Of a stretch of 64,000 nt of DNA, positions 22,487 through 35,700 are shown in pieces. Below the pieces are notes generated by a model that saw only the letters and a list, made by a program, of their open reading frames with translations, was not told the origin of the DNA and made no database searches. The first letter of the stretch is position 1. Every line of letters begins with the position of its first letter. A program made the translations under genes and the position numbers. This DNA comes from Ctena decussata (taxonomy: Eukaryota; Mollusca; Bivalvia; Lucinida; Lucinidae). The DNA is taken from NCBI GenBank assembly GCA_963989385.1, contig OZ022501.1, positions 23,832,102-23,896,101 on the forward strand, written 5' to 3'.

Positions 22487-23769
22487 ATACCCCCCGCAAA
22501 CTGTGTTTGTGGGGGGTATACTGTTTTGACGTCCTTCCGTCCGTCTTTCCGTCCGTCCGTCCGCAACGCCTTAAATTTGCTCCAATTTGTTTCAAATTTT
22601 GTCCATGGATGCACCATAAGAAAATATTGGATACGTATTTTTCAATTTTTCCTCAATGGTTTTTATTGTGGAGTTATGCCCCTTTGTATTTTTCGTAAAA
22701 TAAGTTTGTTATCGCAACTCCTCCTAGATGGTTTGACGGATTTTCTTGAAATTAAGTATGTGAACAGATATTGGTATGAAGATGTGCATTAGGGTTTTGA
22801 TTTTAAATTCTGCCCCTTTTTGCCTGAGTTATGCCCCTTTTTGATAATTTTTGCCCTATTTTAGAGGGTTTTTGCATTAAATTTGCTCCAATTTGTTTCA
22901 AATTTTGTCCATGGATGCACCATAAGAAAATATTGGATACGTATTTTTCAATTTTTTCCTCGAAGGTTTTAATTGCGGAGTTATGCCCCCTTTGTATTTT
23001 TCATGAAATAAGTTTGTTATCGCAACTCCTCCTAGATGGTTTTATGGATTTTCTTGAAATTAAGTATGTGAACAGATATTGGTATGAAGATGTGCATTAG
23101 GGTTTTGATTTTAAAATCTGCCCCTTTTTGCCTGAGTTATGCCCCTTTTTGATATTTTTGCCCTATTTTATAGTGTTTTTGCCTTTTTTGCTTCCATTGT
23201 ATTCAACTTGGGTTACTAGATGCAGCATATGGAAAGAGCTGATACATATTGTTCAGTTTTTCCGGAAAGGTTTTCCTGCTGAGTTATGTCCCTTTGTAGT
23301 TTAGTCAGAAAAGTTTGTTATCGCTACCTCTCCAAGACCATTTGACAGATTTTCTTGAAATTAAGTATTTGAACACATATTGGTATGAAGATGTGCATTA
23401 ACCCTTTTTGCATGAGTTATGCCCCTAGTTTGAAGTTTTTTTATGCCATTTTCACTTCCATTTTATTCCGATTTTGTGCACAGATACAGTAGAAGAAAGA
23501 GTTGGCACATATTGCTCTGTTTTTCTCAAAAGGGTTTTCCAGCTTTGTTGTGCCCCTTTGTAGTCTTGGAAAACAGAGTTTGTTGTCACTACTTCTCCTA
23601 AACCGTTTGACTGATATTAAATATGTGAACACATATTGGTATATAGATGTGCACTTGTAGTTGTCATAACATGTATGCTGTGTAAATGTAAAACTTAAAT
23701 GACAAAGCTGCATGCCTAACTGTTAAACGCGGGGGGTATTTAGTAAGCCATGCTTACTGCCTTCTCTAG
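22487..23769 (+). mobile_element. HINE, CAAAC-TGT-GTTTG type (copy D1)
   Basis: The 5' hairpin ATACCCCCCGCAAAC-TGT-GTTTGTGGGGGGTAT (22487-22519) is followed by a GTCC microsatellite to 22562. About 300-bp cores (22564 onward and 22865 onward; 'TTTGCTCCAATTTGTTTCAAATTTTGTCCATGGATGCA ... ATCGCAACTCCTCCTAGATGG ... GAGTTATGCCCCTTTTTGAT') are followed by more diverged cores to 23650. The subterminal GCGGGGGGTAT (23729-23739) complements the 5' arm. Then come the hairpin AGTAAGC-CAT-GCTTACT (23742-23758) and CTAG (23766-23769) before T. Confidence 0.8.
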
Positions 23770-24046
23770 TTTTGTCCTGTTTAGCTTATCTGGAGCTCTT
23801 TGGGGGCTGCAGGTTAAAGACTCTGACCTTGACCTTGACCTTGAGGCTTGACTTTAATGATGAATGGGCCATATCGATCAAAAAGATAACGCAGGCTTAT
23901 CCGCCCATATACAACAGTTTACTTTTTTCCATTTTCTATAGTTATCTGCTTGATATTTCAGTTTTGGAACTGTCACTATGGTAAATTGTGAAAACGGAAA
24001 ATCGGCCAAAAAAGCATGAAATCCCATGCTGATATAATATGTAATT
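23770..24046. other. Spacer between two HINE copies
   Basis: It contains three overlapping GACCTTGACCTTGACCTTGA repeats near 23825-23843 and no gene. Confidence 0.4.
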
Positions 24047-24727
24047 ATACCCCCCGCAAACTTGTTTGAGGGGGGTATACTGTTTTCACGTTGTCCGTCC
24101 GTCCGTCCGGTCGTCCCTCCGCAACATTTGATCCGATTTGTTTCAAATTTTGTCCATGGATGCAGCATGAGAAAAGAGTTGATACGTATTTTTCAGTTTT
24201 TCCGGGAAGTGTTTTCCTGCTGAGTTATGCCGCTTTATATTTTTCGTAAAAAAAAAGTTTATCGCAACTCCTCCTAGACCGCTTGACCGATTTTCTTGAA
24301 ATTAAGTATGTGAACACATATTGGTATGAAGATGTGCATTAAGGTTTCCATTTTGAAATCTGACCCCTATTTTTTTAGTTATGCCCCTTTTTGATATATT
24401 TTTGGCCCTAATTTTGGGGGGTTTTAGTTGTCTTTGCTTTGATTTTATTCAAATTTGGTTCATTGATGCATCATAAGAAAATAGTTGACACGTGTTTTCC
24501 AGTTTTTCCCGCAAGTGTTTTCCTGCTGAGTTATGCCCCTTTATATTTTTCGTAAAAAAAGTTTGTTATCGCAACTCCTCCTAAACCGCTTGACCAATTT
24601 TCTTGAAATTAAGTATGTGAACACATATTGGTATGAAGATGTGCATTAAGGTTTCCATTTTGAAATCTGACCCCTATTTCTTGAGTTATGCCCCTTCTTG
24701 ATATTTTTGGCCCTTATTTGGGTTTTT

Positions 24728-25838
24728 AGCTCACCAGAGCCGAAGGCTCCGGGGGAGCTTATAGGATAGGCAGTGTCCGTCGTCGTCGTCGTCGTCGTCC
24801 GTCGTCGTATGTCCGTCAACACTTTTAAACAACATCTCCTCTGAAGCCACTGGGCCGATTGGGCCCAAATTTCATCTGTAGCATCCTTGGGCTGGGGGAT
24901 TGAAAGTTTGTGTTTTTTATGAAAATCTGCCCTTCAGTTTGGTTGCTATGGCAACTTAGAGTTCCCATAGACTTATAATGGGGAAAATTGAAAAATGACA
25001 TTTTCTGCCAGGCCATTGCAGATATGTTGACAAAACTTTATAGAAATGTTCCTTGACAAGTCTTCTATCAGCTGTATGTTTTTGGCCCAGTGCCCCTTTT
25101 ATTGGTTGCCATGGAAACCAAAATGAAAAAAAAAAAATGGAAAAAATACTTAAAAATTATCTCCTCTGTAACCGCTGTGCCGACAAGGCCCAGATTTCAT
25201 CTGTAGTATCCTTAGGCTGGGGTATTGAAAGTTTTTTTTTTTTTATGAAAATCTGTCCTTTAGTTTGGTTGCTATGGCAACTTAGAGTTCCCATAGACTT
25301 ATAATGGGGAAAATTGAATAATGGCATTTACTGCCTAGCCATTGGAGATATGTTGACATAACTTTTATAGAAATGTTCCTTTAAGAAGTCTTCTATTAGC
25401 TTTATTGTTTTTGAACCCACTGCTCCATTTACTGGTTGTCATGGAAACCAAAATGCAAAAATAATGGAAAAAAACAACTTACAAAATTATCTCCTCAGAT
25501 GTCACTGGGCCAATAAGGCCCAGATTTCATCTTTAGTATCCTTAGGCTGGGGGGGGGAGGGGGTTGAAAGTTTGTGTTTTTGATGAAAATCGGCTCTTTC
25601 GTTTGGTTGCTATGGCAACTTAGAGTTGCATTGACTTATAATGGGGAAAATTGAAAAATGGCATTTACTGCAATCAAAATATGGAAAATAGTTATATATT
25701 TTGTTATCAACTCAACAGACTTTCAGACTGAGACTTTGTAGTTGAATATTTTGTATTAGGCTGTACAAATGTGACAGTAATTTTGATAGCAATTTTGAGC
25801 TAGAGATCTGGTGAGCTTTGTGGCCCGTGGGCCTCTTG
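24728..25838 (+). mobile_element. Nested HINE, GAGCC-GAA-GGCTC type (AGCTCACC end)
   Basis: The 5' end AGCTCACCAGAGCC-GAA-GGCTCCGGGGGAGCT (24728-24759) is followed by (GTC)n to 24812. Three cores of about 300 bp ('CATCTCCTCTGAAGCCACTGGGCCGATTGGGCCCAAATTTCATCTGTAGCATCC', 'GGTTGCTATGGCAACTTAGAGTTCCCATAGACTTATAATGGGG') follow. The subterminal CTGGTGAGCT precedes the hairpin GGCCC-GT-GGGCC and CTTG (25835-25838) before T. The D2 core continues on both sides, and the related D2 core near 24417 shows the uninterrupted sequence. Confidence 0.8.
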
Positions 25839-25966
25839 TTTAGTCATTTTTGCTATGATTTTATTTAAATTTGGTTCATTGATGCATCATAAGAAAATAG
25901 TTTACACATGTTTTCCAGTTTTTCCCGAAAGTGTTATCCTGCTGAGTTATGCCCCTTTATATTTTT

Positions 25967-28055
25967 AGCTCACCTGAGCCGAAGGCTCAGAGGTGAGCTT
26001 ATAGGATGGGAGTCGAGCCGTCGTCCGTGGGTGCGTGGGTGGGTGGGTGCGTCAACAATTTCAAACATAAATATCTCAGAGACCAGTTGGCCAATCGCAA
26101 TCAAATTTTATCTGAAGCATCATTTGGGTGGGGGAAAGGCTGCATTAGGTTTTGGTGCCGATCAGCTCAGAACTCTGGTTTCCATGGCAACAGATAGCCC
26201 CCATAGGGTTATAATGGGGAAAATGGCGTCATCACGTTTTCTTGACTGTTTTTGATTAGATCCTTATCATACTTGCAGGTAATGATGACATACACAAGAG
26301 CTTGGATGAGTTCGAAATTTGGCCGGATTCGAGCACAGACTATGGAGTTAGCTGCCCTTGAGTGTTTGAAAAAAATCCCATAGGGTTATAATGGGGAAAA
26401 TGGCGTCATCACGTTTTCTCAACTGTTTTTGCTTAGATCCTTATCATACTTGCAGGTAATGATGACATACATAAGAGCTTGGATAAGTTTGAAATTTGGC
26501 TGGATTCGACCACAGACTACGGAGTTAGCTGCCCTTGAGCGTTTGAAAAAAATCCCATAGTGTTATAATGGAGAAAACAACATCATCACATATTTTTAGA
26601 AAAACCTTGTCATCGCTCTATTGCCTACATTTCTCAACGGATTTTAAAATAACTTCACACAAATGTAGGGCATGACAATATCTCGAGCAAGTTGGACTTT
26701 CAGGATGCTGCGCTCAAGGTCAAGGTCACCGTGGCTATTTTTAGAAAAACTTTGTCAGCGCTCTAGCACCTACATTTCTCAGCAGATTTTAAAATAACTT
26801 CACACAAATATAGGGCATGACAATATCTCAAGCAAGTTCGACTTTCAGGATGCTGCGCCTAAGGTCAAGGTTACTGTGGCTATTCTTAGAAAAACTTGGT
26901 CATCGCTCTAGCGCCTACATTTCTCAACGAATTTTAAATCAACTTCACACAAATGTAGGGCATGACAATATCTCAAACAAGTTTGACTTCCAAGGTGCTG
27001 TGCCCAAGGTCAAGGTCACTGTGGCTATTTTTAGAAAAACTTTGTCAGCGCTCTAGCACCTACATTTCTCAATATATTTTAAAATAAATTCACACAAATG
27101 TAGGGCATGACAATATCTCGAGCAAGTTCGACTTTCAGGGTGCTGTGCCCAAGGTCAAGACTGTGGCTATTTTTAGAAAAACTTTGTCATCGCCCTAGCA
27201 CCTTCATTTCTCCATGGATTTTGAAATAACTTGACACAAATGTAGGGTATGACAATATCTCAAGCAAGTTTGACTTTAAGGATGCTGTGCCCAAGGTCAA
27301 GGTCACTGTGGCTATTTTTAGAAAAACTTTGTCATCGCTCTAGCACCAACATTTCTCAACGGATTTTAAAATAAATTCACACAATATCTCGAGCAAGTTT
27401 GACTTTCAGGGTGCTGCAATCAAGGTTTTTGATTAGATCCTTATCATACTTGCAGGTAATGATGACATACATAAGAGCTTGGATGAGTTCGAAAATTGGC
27501 AGGATTCGAGCACAGACTACGGAGTTAGCTGCCCTTGAGCGTTTGAAAAAATCCCATAGTCTTATAAAGGAAAAAACAACGTCATCACATTTTCATTTTT
27601 CATCGGATCCTCTTCATACTTGCAGGTAATGAGGATATGCATAAAAGCTTGGATTAGTTAGCATTTCGGCTAGATCCCACCACTGACTATGGAGTACCTG
27701 CCCTGAGCATCCAAAAAATCGATGTCACCACTTTTTCTTGGTTTCTACTAATCCGATCCTTTTCAAACTTGCAGGTAATGAGGAAATGCATAATATCTTG
27801 AACAGTTCAAATTTTGGCCAGATCAGGCCAACCACTACGAAGTTAGCTGCCCTTGACAGCTCTATTGTGCTCTTGATCGGATACTTTTTAAACTTGCATA
27901 TATTAAATGAGGGCATACATAATGTTTTGGATGAGTTTAATTTTCAGCCTGATTGGACCACTGACTGTGGAGTTAGCTGCCCTTGAGCATCTTAAATATC
28001 CCTATAGGTTTACAATATCTCTCAGGTGAGCAATTGTTGCCCTTTGGGCTACTTG
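25967..28055 (+). mobile_element. Nested HINE, CTGAGCC-GAA-GGCTCAG type
   Basis: The 5' hairpin is AGCTCACCTGAGCC-GAA-GGCTCAGAGGTGAGCT (loop 25981-25983). There are two core types: 'CTTATCATACTTGCAGGTAATGATGACATACA' units (26220-26560 and 27428-27980) and about five 'TCTCAACGGATTTTAAAATAACTTCACACAAATGTAGGGCATGACAATATCTC ... AAGGTCAAGGTCACTGTGGCTATTTTTAGAAAAACTTTGTCA' units between. The subterminal CTCAGGTGAGC is followed by the hairpin GCCC-TTT-GGGC and CTTG (28052-28055). Confidence 0.8.
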
Positions 28056-28751
28056 TTTGTAAAAAAGTTTGTTATCGCAACTCCTCCTAGACAGCTTGAC
28101 CGATTTTCTTGAAATTAAGTATGTGAACACATATTGGTATGAAGATGTGCGTTAAGGTTTCCACTGTGAAATCTGACCCCTCTTTCTTGAGTAATGCCCC
28201 TTTTTTTATCTAAATTTTTTTTTTGGGGGGGGGGGGGGGGGTGGATTTAGTCATTTTTGCTTTATTTGTATTCAAATTTGGTTCGAAAAAAGTTGACCTG
28301 TGTTTTCCATTTCTTCCCAGAAGTGTTTGCCTGCTGAGTTATTCCCCTTTGTAATTTTTGTAATAAAAGTTTGTTATCACTACTCCTTCTAGACTGCTTG
28401 ACCGATTGTCTTGATTTTTTCTACAAGGATTTTCCAGCTTTGCTCTCGAGAGCCAATATTAGATAAAAGTAGACATGTTCAGTTACCTTGATAGGATTAT
28501 AGGATGAGCTATATTTGTTTGTAGTTGTCATAACATGTATGCTTTGTATAGCTTTGTAAAACTTAGATGACGAAGGTCCATGCTTAACTGTTAAATGCGG
28601 GGGGTATATAGTAAGCCATGCTTACTGCCATCTCTAGTTTCTTTTAAGTCCATGGATGGATTTTAATGAAACTTGGTTTTGTAATTCCAGTTAAGGTCTA
28701 CTTTGATTTCAGGTAATATTTGACAGGCTGACCAGCCTAATTGAAATAAAT

Positions 28752-29208
28752 AGGTGGCGCACTACCATTGACGTCAGAGTGTTTTGGTACGGTGTAAAAT
28801 AGTTCCTAAGAAACATGAAAGAGCCTGATTTGAGTGTATGGCATGTGTATGAATGTTCTGTCTGTTTCAGGTGGAGCTGGAGCTCAGGGACTACAATCCA
28901 TGATGTTTGAACCTAATAAAAGTGGACCTATTTTGTATGCCAGAACGAGGCAACAACCTAGGGGTTTCCCAAGACTGGCAGCCTTGAAAGTACACCAAAT
29001 GACCCCTGACCTCAAATGTTTACATGTCATGCAGAAAGATGGTGGTGAAGACATGGTCAAAGCACCCAGGATCAGTTCGAGTTTGCTTGCCCTAAAGACT
29101 GAGACAGAAGGCGACGATGGATTCGGGATATGCTCCATTTTGTAAGTATCTTAAGTTATTGGAATTAACACTGAAGTCTATGGGGCATTTTAATGGTGGT
29201 ACGCAACC
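28752..29208 (+). repeat. Duplicated genomic segment, copy B
   Basis: Matches 12038-12508 over its whole length apart from one 14-bp gap and a few substitutions. It lies just beyond the 3' end of the D2 element. Confidence 0.95.
28871..29141 (+). CDS. Exon of an unrecognised gene, copy B
   Basis: Identical in length, acceptor and frame to the exon at 12171-12441, with one amino acid change seen (Met to Thr in 'YARxRQQPRG'). It has the same double reading at its end: a TAA directly after CSIL, or a GTAAGTATC donor beginning at 29142. Two intact copies in the same orientation 16.7 kb apart could be alternative or mutually exclusive exons of one gene, or parts of two gene copies. No family is recognised. 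Confidence 0.6.
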
Positions 29209-29969
29209 AAAAATAACCTAAAATTTATGCCTCACTGATAATCAAACCAGATGTTTTAGCCATCGCCTAATTATCTGGACACTGCAGGTATCAGCTAAAC
29301 ATGCTCTGTGAACTACTTTTGCCATTATCTCTGGTTCCCGGTTATAATACATGTAATTCATTTTATCAGCGGTGCTACTGAGACCAGATTCACAGTATTA
29401 GTGCGCCGCTTAAAGAACGCTTTCATAAAATACTCTAGAAAATCGCATATCCAAAGAGAAAGTTTTGTCTACTTTTATTCTAAATACAGTCAGTGTGTTT
29501 GAAGACATATTTTTGAAGTATCACACGAAAATAAGTTTGCAATACAACTGGAACTATTTTTTTATAAAGACTGTAAAACAGGGAATACTGTTTCGCTGGT
29601 TCCCGTGCCATTTCAAAATTGTTATATTACAAAACGCTTAAATTTTAGAAATCCGTTCAAAACTCCTAAACAACGCAACTTTTAACGAGGATTTCGATTT
29701 TCTAGATTATATCAAGACTAGGATGCGGGATATTTATGTTTTACTTTTAACTAGAGAAAATCTTTTAACAGCGTTATCTCCACCACCTGGGGCACTGCTG
29801 CGAAATTGCATAATTCTGTATCATTTATTGGTATACCGGAGGATTATACGACCGGTTTCATTAGAAACACATGTGAAATCGATACCCCGAGTAACCCGAG
29901 TTTATATAGCAGTAAGTCGGGTCGGTCGGCGTCAATTCTTTAAGAGCATGTACACAGCATGGGTTTCCT
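29209..29969. other. Unassigned
   Basis: No supported gene. A 105-codon open frame from 29723 has no recognisable motif and runs into the repeat on its right. Confidence 0.3.
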
Positions 29970-30844
29970 ACATAACTCCTGCCAACCATGCCCCTGGGTC
30001 CAAATTGGCCACACCCTGGGGCTCCTTTAAGCTACCCTAAGTCTTATAATGGGAAAAACTTAAAAAAATCTTCTTTTGGTCCCCTACATACATCATGTCT
30101 ATCATGCCCCTGGGGTCCAAATTGGCTATGCCCCGGGGGTCATTAGTTACCTATAATGGGAAAAACTGAAAGAATCTTTTCTGAAACCATAAGGCCCAGA
30201 GCTTATATATGTAGCAATGTCTAGTGGTCTCCTACATCCTGCCAATCAAGGCCCTGGGGTCCAAACTGGCCACACCTTAGGGGGTCATTTGTTTGTTTGT
30301 GTAAAGCTATATATGGCTAAATAACCTTCAAAAATCTTCTTCTCTGGAACCATGAGGCCCAGAGCTTATATATTTAGCATGTAGCAATGTCTAGTGGTCC
30401 CCTAAATAAATCCAGCCAGGCATGCCCCTGGGATCCAAATTGGCATCACCCCAGGGGGTCATTTGTTTATAAAGAGCTTAATGGCTAAAAACCTTTAAAA
30501 ATCTTCTCGGAAATTAGGAAACTCAGAGCATAGATATCTAGTATGTAGCAATGTTTAGTGGTATTCTACATAAATCCTGCCAATCATGCCCCTGGGTTTC
30601 AAACTGGCCACACCCTGGGGTCATTTATTAATATTGAGATTTAGAGCTTTACACATAAAACTTCTTCCTCTCTGGCTCTGAGCATAAATGTTTAGTATGT
30701 AGCAATGTTAAGAGGTCCCCTACATAAATCCTGCCAACCAACCATGCCCCTGGGGTCCAAACGTTCTGCCCACATGGGGTAGGGGGTGTTGGGTCTCACA
30801 TTGGTACTGGCAGGTGAGCGATTGTTGCCCTCTTGGGCTACTTG
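29970..30844 (+). mobile_element. HINE fragment lacking its 5' end
   Basis: About six cores of about 160 bp ('AAACCATGAGGCCCAGAGCTTATATATGTAGTATGTAGCAATGTCTAGTGGTCCCCTACATAAATCCTGCC ... CCCCTGGGGTCCAAATTGGCCACACC') are followed by subterminal CAGGTGAGC, hairpin GCCC-TCTT-GGGC and CTTG (30841-30844). No 5' hairpin is seen. A piece of the same core lies at 11940-12000 and another block at 43569-44250. Confidence 0.65.
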
Positions 30845-30845
30845 T

Positions 30846-30960
30846 CATGATACTTTACAGATATGTAGAACAAGTCATGACGATGTGTCGCAAATAAGAA
30901 TGGCAACTCTTGCTGTCTTACTTTTTGAGTTATTTCCCCTTGATGGTTTTAGCTGTGATT
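30846..30960 (+). repeat. Left fragment of core family J
   Basis: One core ('CATGATACTTTACAGATATGTAGAACAAGTCATGACGATGTGTCGCAAATAAGAATGGCAACTCTTGC ... GAGTTATTTCCCCTTGATGGTTTT') is cut by the element at 30961-44346. The family resumes at 44347. Confidence 0.7.
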
Positions 30961-32739
30961 AGCTCACCTGAGCCAAAGGCTCAGGGTGAGCTATTGTGAT
31001 CACCCAGTGTCTGTCGTCCGTTGTGCGTTATGTGTTGCCCGTCGATAACAATTTGCTTTAAATGACATTGTCTCTGAAACCGCTAGGCCTAGGGCTTTAG
31101 TATTTGGTTTGAAGCATTGTCTAGTGGACCTCTACCAAGTTTGTTCAAATGGTGTCCCCATGAGCCAAAATGGTCCTGGGGTGGGGGGGTCGTGGGTTCG
31201 AAACTAAATTATACTTCAAAATCTTCTTCTCCAGAACTGCTTGGCTCAGATGCTTGAAATTTGGTATGTAGTATTGCCTAATGGTCCTCTACCAAGTTTA
31301 TTCAAATGGTGGCCCCAGGGTCCAAAATGGCCCGGGGGCAGGGGGTCTTGGGTTTGAAACTAAATATACTTAAAAATCTTCTCCTCCAGAACTGCTTGGC
31401 TCAGATGCTTGAAATTTGTTATGTAGCATTGCCTAATGGTCCTCTACCAAGTTTGTTCAAATGGTGGCCCCAAGGTCCAAAATGACCCCAGGGCAGGGAG
31501 TCCCAGGTTTGAACCATAGAAATACATAGAAAAATATTAAAAAATCTTCTTCTTCAGAACTGCATGGCTCAGATGCTTGAAATTTGGTATGAAGCATTGC
31601 CTAGTGGTCCTTTACCAAGTTTGTTCAAATGATGGCCCCGCCAGGAGGTCCTGGGTTTGAATAATAGAAATACATAGAAAAATATTCAAAAATCTCCTTC
31701 TTCAGAACCGCAAGGCTCACATGCTTGAAATTTGGTATGCAGCATTGCCTAGTGGTCTTTACCAAGGTTATACAAATGGGGGGCCCCAGGGTCCAACATG
31801 GCCCCTTGGCATGGAGTCCAAGGTTTGAACCATAGAAATGCAGAGAAAACTTTTCAAAAATATGGCCCCTTGGCGTGGAGTCCAAGGTTTGAACCATAGA
31901 AATGCAGAGACAAATATTCAAAATCTTCTTCTTCTGAACCTCAAGGCTTAGATGCTTGAAATTTGGTATGTAGCATTGCCTAGTGGTCCTTTACCAAGTT
32001 TGTTCAAATGATGGCCTCAAGATCCAAAATGGCCCCGCCGCAGGGAGTCCTAGATTTGAACAATAGAAGTACATAGAAATATATTAAAAAATCTTCTCCT
32101 TCAAAATCATGTGGCTCAGATGCGTAAAATTTGGTATGTAGCATTGCTTAGTGGTCTTTTACCAAGTATGTTCAAATAACTACCCCAGGGTCTAAAATGT
32201 CCCTGCCCCAGGGGGTCCTGGGTTAGAACCATAGAAATACATAGAAAGATATTCAAAAATCTTCTTCTTTAGAACCAGTTGGTGCAGATGCTTAAAATTT
32301 GGTATGTAGCATTGCCTAGTGGTCTTCTACCAAGTTTGTTAAAATGGTGGCCCCAGGGTCCAAAATGGCCCTAGGGCAGGGGATATGGGTTCAAAACTAA
32401 AATATACTTAAAATCTTCTTCTCCTGAACTGCTTGGCTCAGATGCTTGGGTATGTAGCATTGCCTTGGTCTTTTACCAAGTTTGTTCAAATGCTGGCTCC
32501 AGGGTCCAAAAAATATTCAAAAATCTTCTTCAGAGCTGTAAGGCTCAGATGCTTGAAATTTAGAATGTAGCATTGCCTAGTGGTCCTTTTCCAAGATTAT
32601 TCAAATGATGGCCCCAGGATCCAAAATGGCTCCGCCCCAGGGGGTTCAGGGTTTGAACCATAGAAATACTTAGAAAAATATTCAAAAATCCTTTTTTAGC
32701 TCACCTGAGCCTTTAGGCTCATAGGTGAGCTTATAGTAT

Positions 32740-35700
32740 AGCCAGGCATCCGTCGTCCGTCCGTCGTCCGTCCGTCATCCGTCGTCAACATTTTCAAACA
32801 TCTTCTTCTCTGAAACCACTGGGCCCATTGAAGCCATATTTCATATGGAGCCTACCTAGGTCGGGGGAACGAAAGTTTGTTCCGGGTATCTGGGTCACAT
32901 GACCAATATGGCCGCACGCCCATATACGGTAAAAACCCTTCAAAAATCTTCTTCCCCAGAACCAAAAGGCCTATGACCTTGATACTTGGTATGTAGCATC
33001 GGGCATGCCGGCCCATCATAATTTATACAAATCATGACCTTGCGTTGACCTTGACCTAATTTACGGCATGGTCAACTTTGGAACGTTAGGCTTTTATATG
33101 GGAAAATGCTTAAACAGTGGATTTCTCAGAATCTATTTAAGTCTAAGGTTTAATACTTGATATACATGGTCAACTAAATGACCAGATGAAGATATCATGT
33201 CACTAAAGGTCACGGTCATTCCGTCGGACCATCCGTCGTCAAGATTTTCAAACATCTTCTCCTCTCAAATCACTGGGCCGATCAAAGCCAAAATTCATAT
33301 GCAGCCTCCATGGGTGGGAGGAACGAAAGTTTGTTCGCGGTATCTGGGTCACATGACCAAGATGGCCACCACGCCCATATATGGTAAAAAACCGTTCAAA
33401 AGTCTTCTTCTCCAGAACCAAAAGGCCTATGACCTTGAAACTTGGTATGTAGCATCGGGCATGCGGGCCCATCATAGTTTGTACAAATCATGACCTTGCG
33501 TTGACCTTGACCTAATTTACGGCATGGTCAACTTTGGAACGTTAGGCTTTTATATGGGAAAATGCTTAAACAGTGGATTTCTTAGAAACTAATTAAGTCT
33601 TAGGTTTAATACTTGGTATACATGGTCGACTAAATGACCAGATGAAGATATTATGTCACTGAAGGTCAAGGTCATTCCGTCAGACCATCCGTCTTCAAGA
33701 TTTTCAGATATCTTCTCCTCTGAAACCACTGGGCCGATCAAAGCCAAAATTCATATGCAGCCTCCATGGGTTGGGGGAACGAAAGTTTGTTCGCGGTATC
33801 TGGGTCACATGACCAAGATGGCCTCCACGCTCATATATGGTAAAAACCGTTAAAAAATCTTCTTCTCCAGAACCAAAAGGCCTAAGACCTTGAAACTTGG
33901 TATGTAGCATCGGGCATGCGGGCCCATCATAGTTTGTACAAATCATGACCTTGCGTTGACCTTTACCTAATTTACGGCATGGTCAACTTTGGTACATTAG
34001 GCTTTTATATGGGAAAACGCTTAAACAGTGGATTTCTCAGAAACTATTTAAGTCTAAGGTTTAATACTTGGTATACATGGTCGACTAAATGACCAGATGA
34101 AGATATTATGTCACTGAAGGTCAAGGTCATTCCATCGGACCATCCGTCGTCAAGATTTTCAAACATCTTCTCCTCTGAAACCACTTAGCCGATCAAAGCC
34201 AAATTTCATATGCAGCCTCCATGGGTTAGGGGAACGAAAGTTTGTTCGCGGTATCTGGGTCACATGACCAAGATGGCCGCCTCGCTCATATATGGTAAAA
34301 AACGTTCAAAAATCTTCTTCTCCAGAACCAAAAGGCCTATGACCTTGAAACTTGGTATATAGCATTGGGCATGCGGGCTTAACATAGTTTATACAAATGA
34401 TGACCTTGGGTTGACCTTGACCTAATTTAAGGCATGGTCAACTTTGGTATGTTAGGCTTTAATATGGGAAAACGCTTAAACAGTGGATTTCTCAAAATCT
34501 ATTTAAGTCTAAGGTACAATATGTTGTATACATGGTCGACTAAATGACCAGATGAAGATATCATGTCACTAAAGGTCAAGGTCATTCTGTTGGACCATCC
34601 GTCTTCAAGATTTTCAAACATCTTCTCCTCTGAAACCACTGGGGAGATTGAACTAAAATTTCATATGGAGTCTCAGTGGGATGGGGGTGCGAAAGTTTAT
34701 ACCCGGGGTCTGGGTCACATGACCAAGATGGCCTCCACGCTCATAGATGGTAAAAACCGTTCAAAAATCTTCATCTCCAGAACCAAAAGGCCTAAGACCT
34801 TGAAACTTGGTATGTAGCATTGGGCATGCGGGCCCATCATAGTTTGTACAAATCATGACCTTGCTTTGACCTTGACCTAATTTACGGCATGGTCAACTTT
34901 GGTATGTTAGGCTTTTATATTAAAAAACGCTTAAACAGTGGATTTCTCAGAAACTAATTAAGTCTAAGGTTTAATACTTGGTATACATGGTCGACTAAAT
35001 GACCAGATGAAGATATTATGTCACTGAAGGTCAAGGTCATTCCGTCGGACCATCCGTCTTCAAGATTTTCAAACATCTTCTCCTCTGAAACCACTGGGGA
35101 GATTGAAGCAAAATTTCATATGGAGTCTCAGTGGGATGGGGGAACAAAAGTTTATACCCGGGGTCTGGGACACATGACCAAGATGGCCGCCATGCCCATA
35201 TATGGTAAAAACCGTTCAAAAATCTTCTTCTCCAGAACAAAGAGGCCTATGACCTTGAAACTTGGTATGTAGCTTTGGGCATGTTGGCCCATCATAGTTT
35301 ATACAAATGATGACCTAGCATTGACCTTGACCTAATTTACAACATGGTCAACTTTGGTATGTTAGGCTTTTATATGGGAAAACACTTATATAGTGGATTT
35401 CTCAGAAACTGTTTATGTCTAAGGTACAATATGTGGTATATATGGTCAACTAAATGACCAGATGAAGATATTATGTCACTGAAGGTCAAGGTCATTTTGT
35501 CTGTCTGTCTGTCATCAAGATTTCCAAACATCTTCTCCTCTGAAACTACTGGGGAGATTGAAGCAAAATTTCATATGGTGTCTCAGTGGGATAGGGGAAC
35601 TAAAGTTTATACCTGGGGTCTGGGTCACATGACCAAGATGGCCGCCACACCCATATATGGTAAAAAACCGTTAAAAAATCTTCTTCTCCAGAACCAAAAG

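Larger units (their letters stand above)
24047..28637 (+). mobile_element. HINE copy D2 carrying two nested HINEs
   Basis: Same family as D1. It has the 5' hairpin with stem CAAAC/GTTTG and a two-base TT loop (24047-24078), a GTCC run, and about 300-bp cores with 'CCGCTTGACCGATTTTCTTGAAATTAAGTATGTGAACACATATTGG'. The 3' end is GCGGGGGGTAT, hairpin AGTAAGC-CAT-GCTTACT, then CTAG at 28634-28637. Its cores are split by elements at 24728-25838 and 25967-28055. A 17-base G run lies at 28225-28241. Confidence 0.8.

Noticed and set aside
29723..30040. 105-codon plus frame
   Set aside because: No motif, no splice signals, and it runs into a HINE core.
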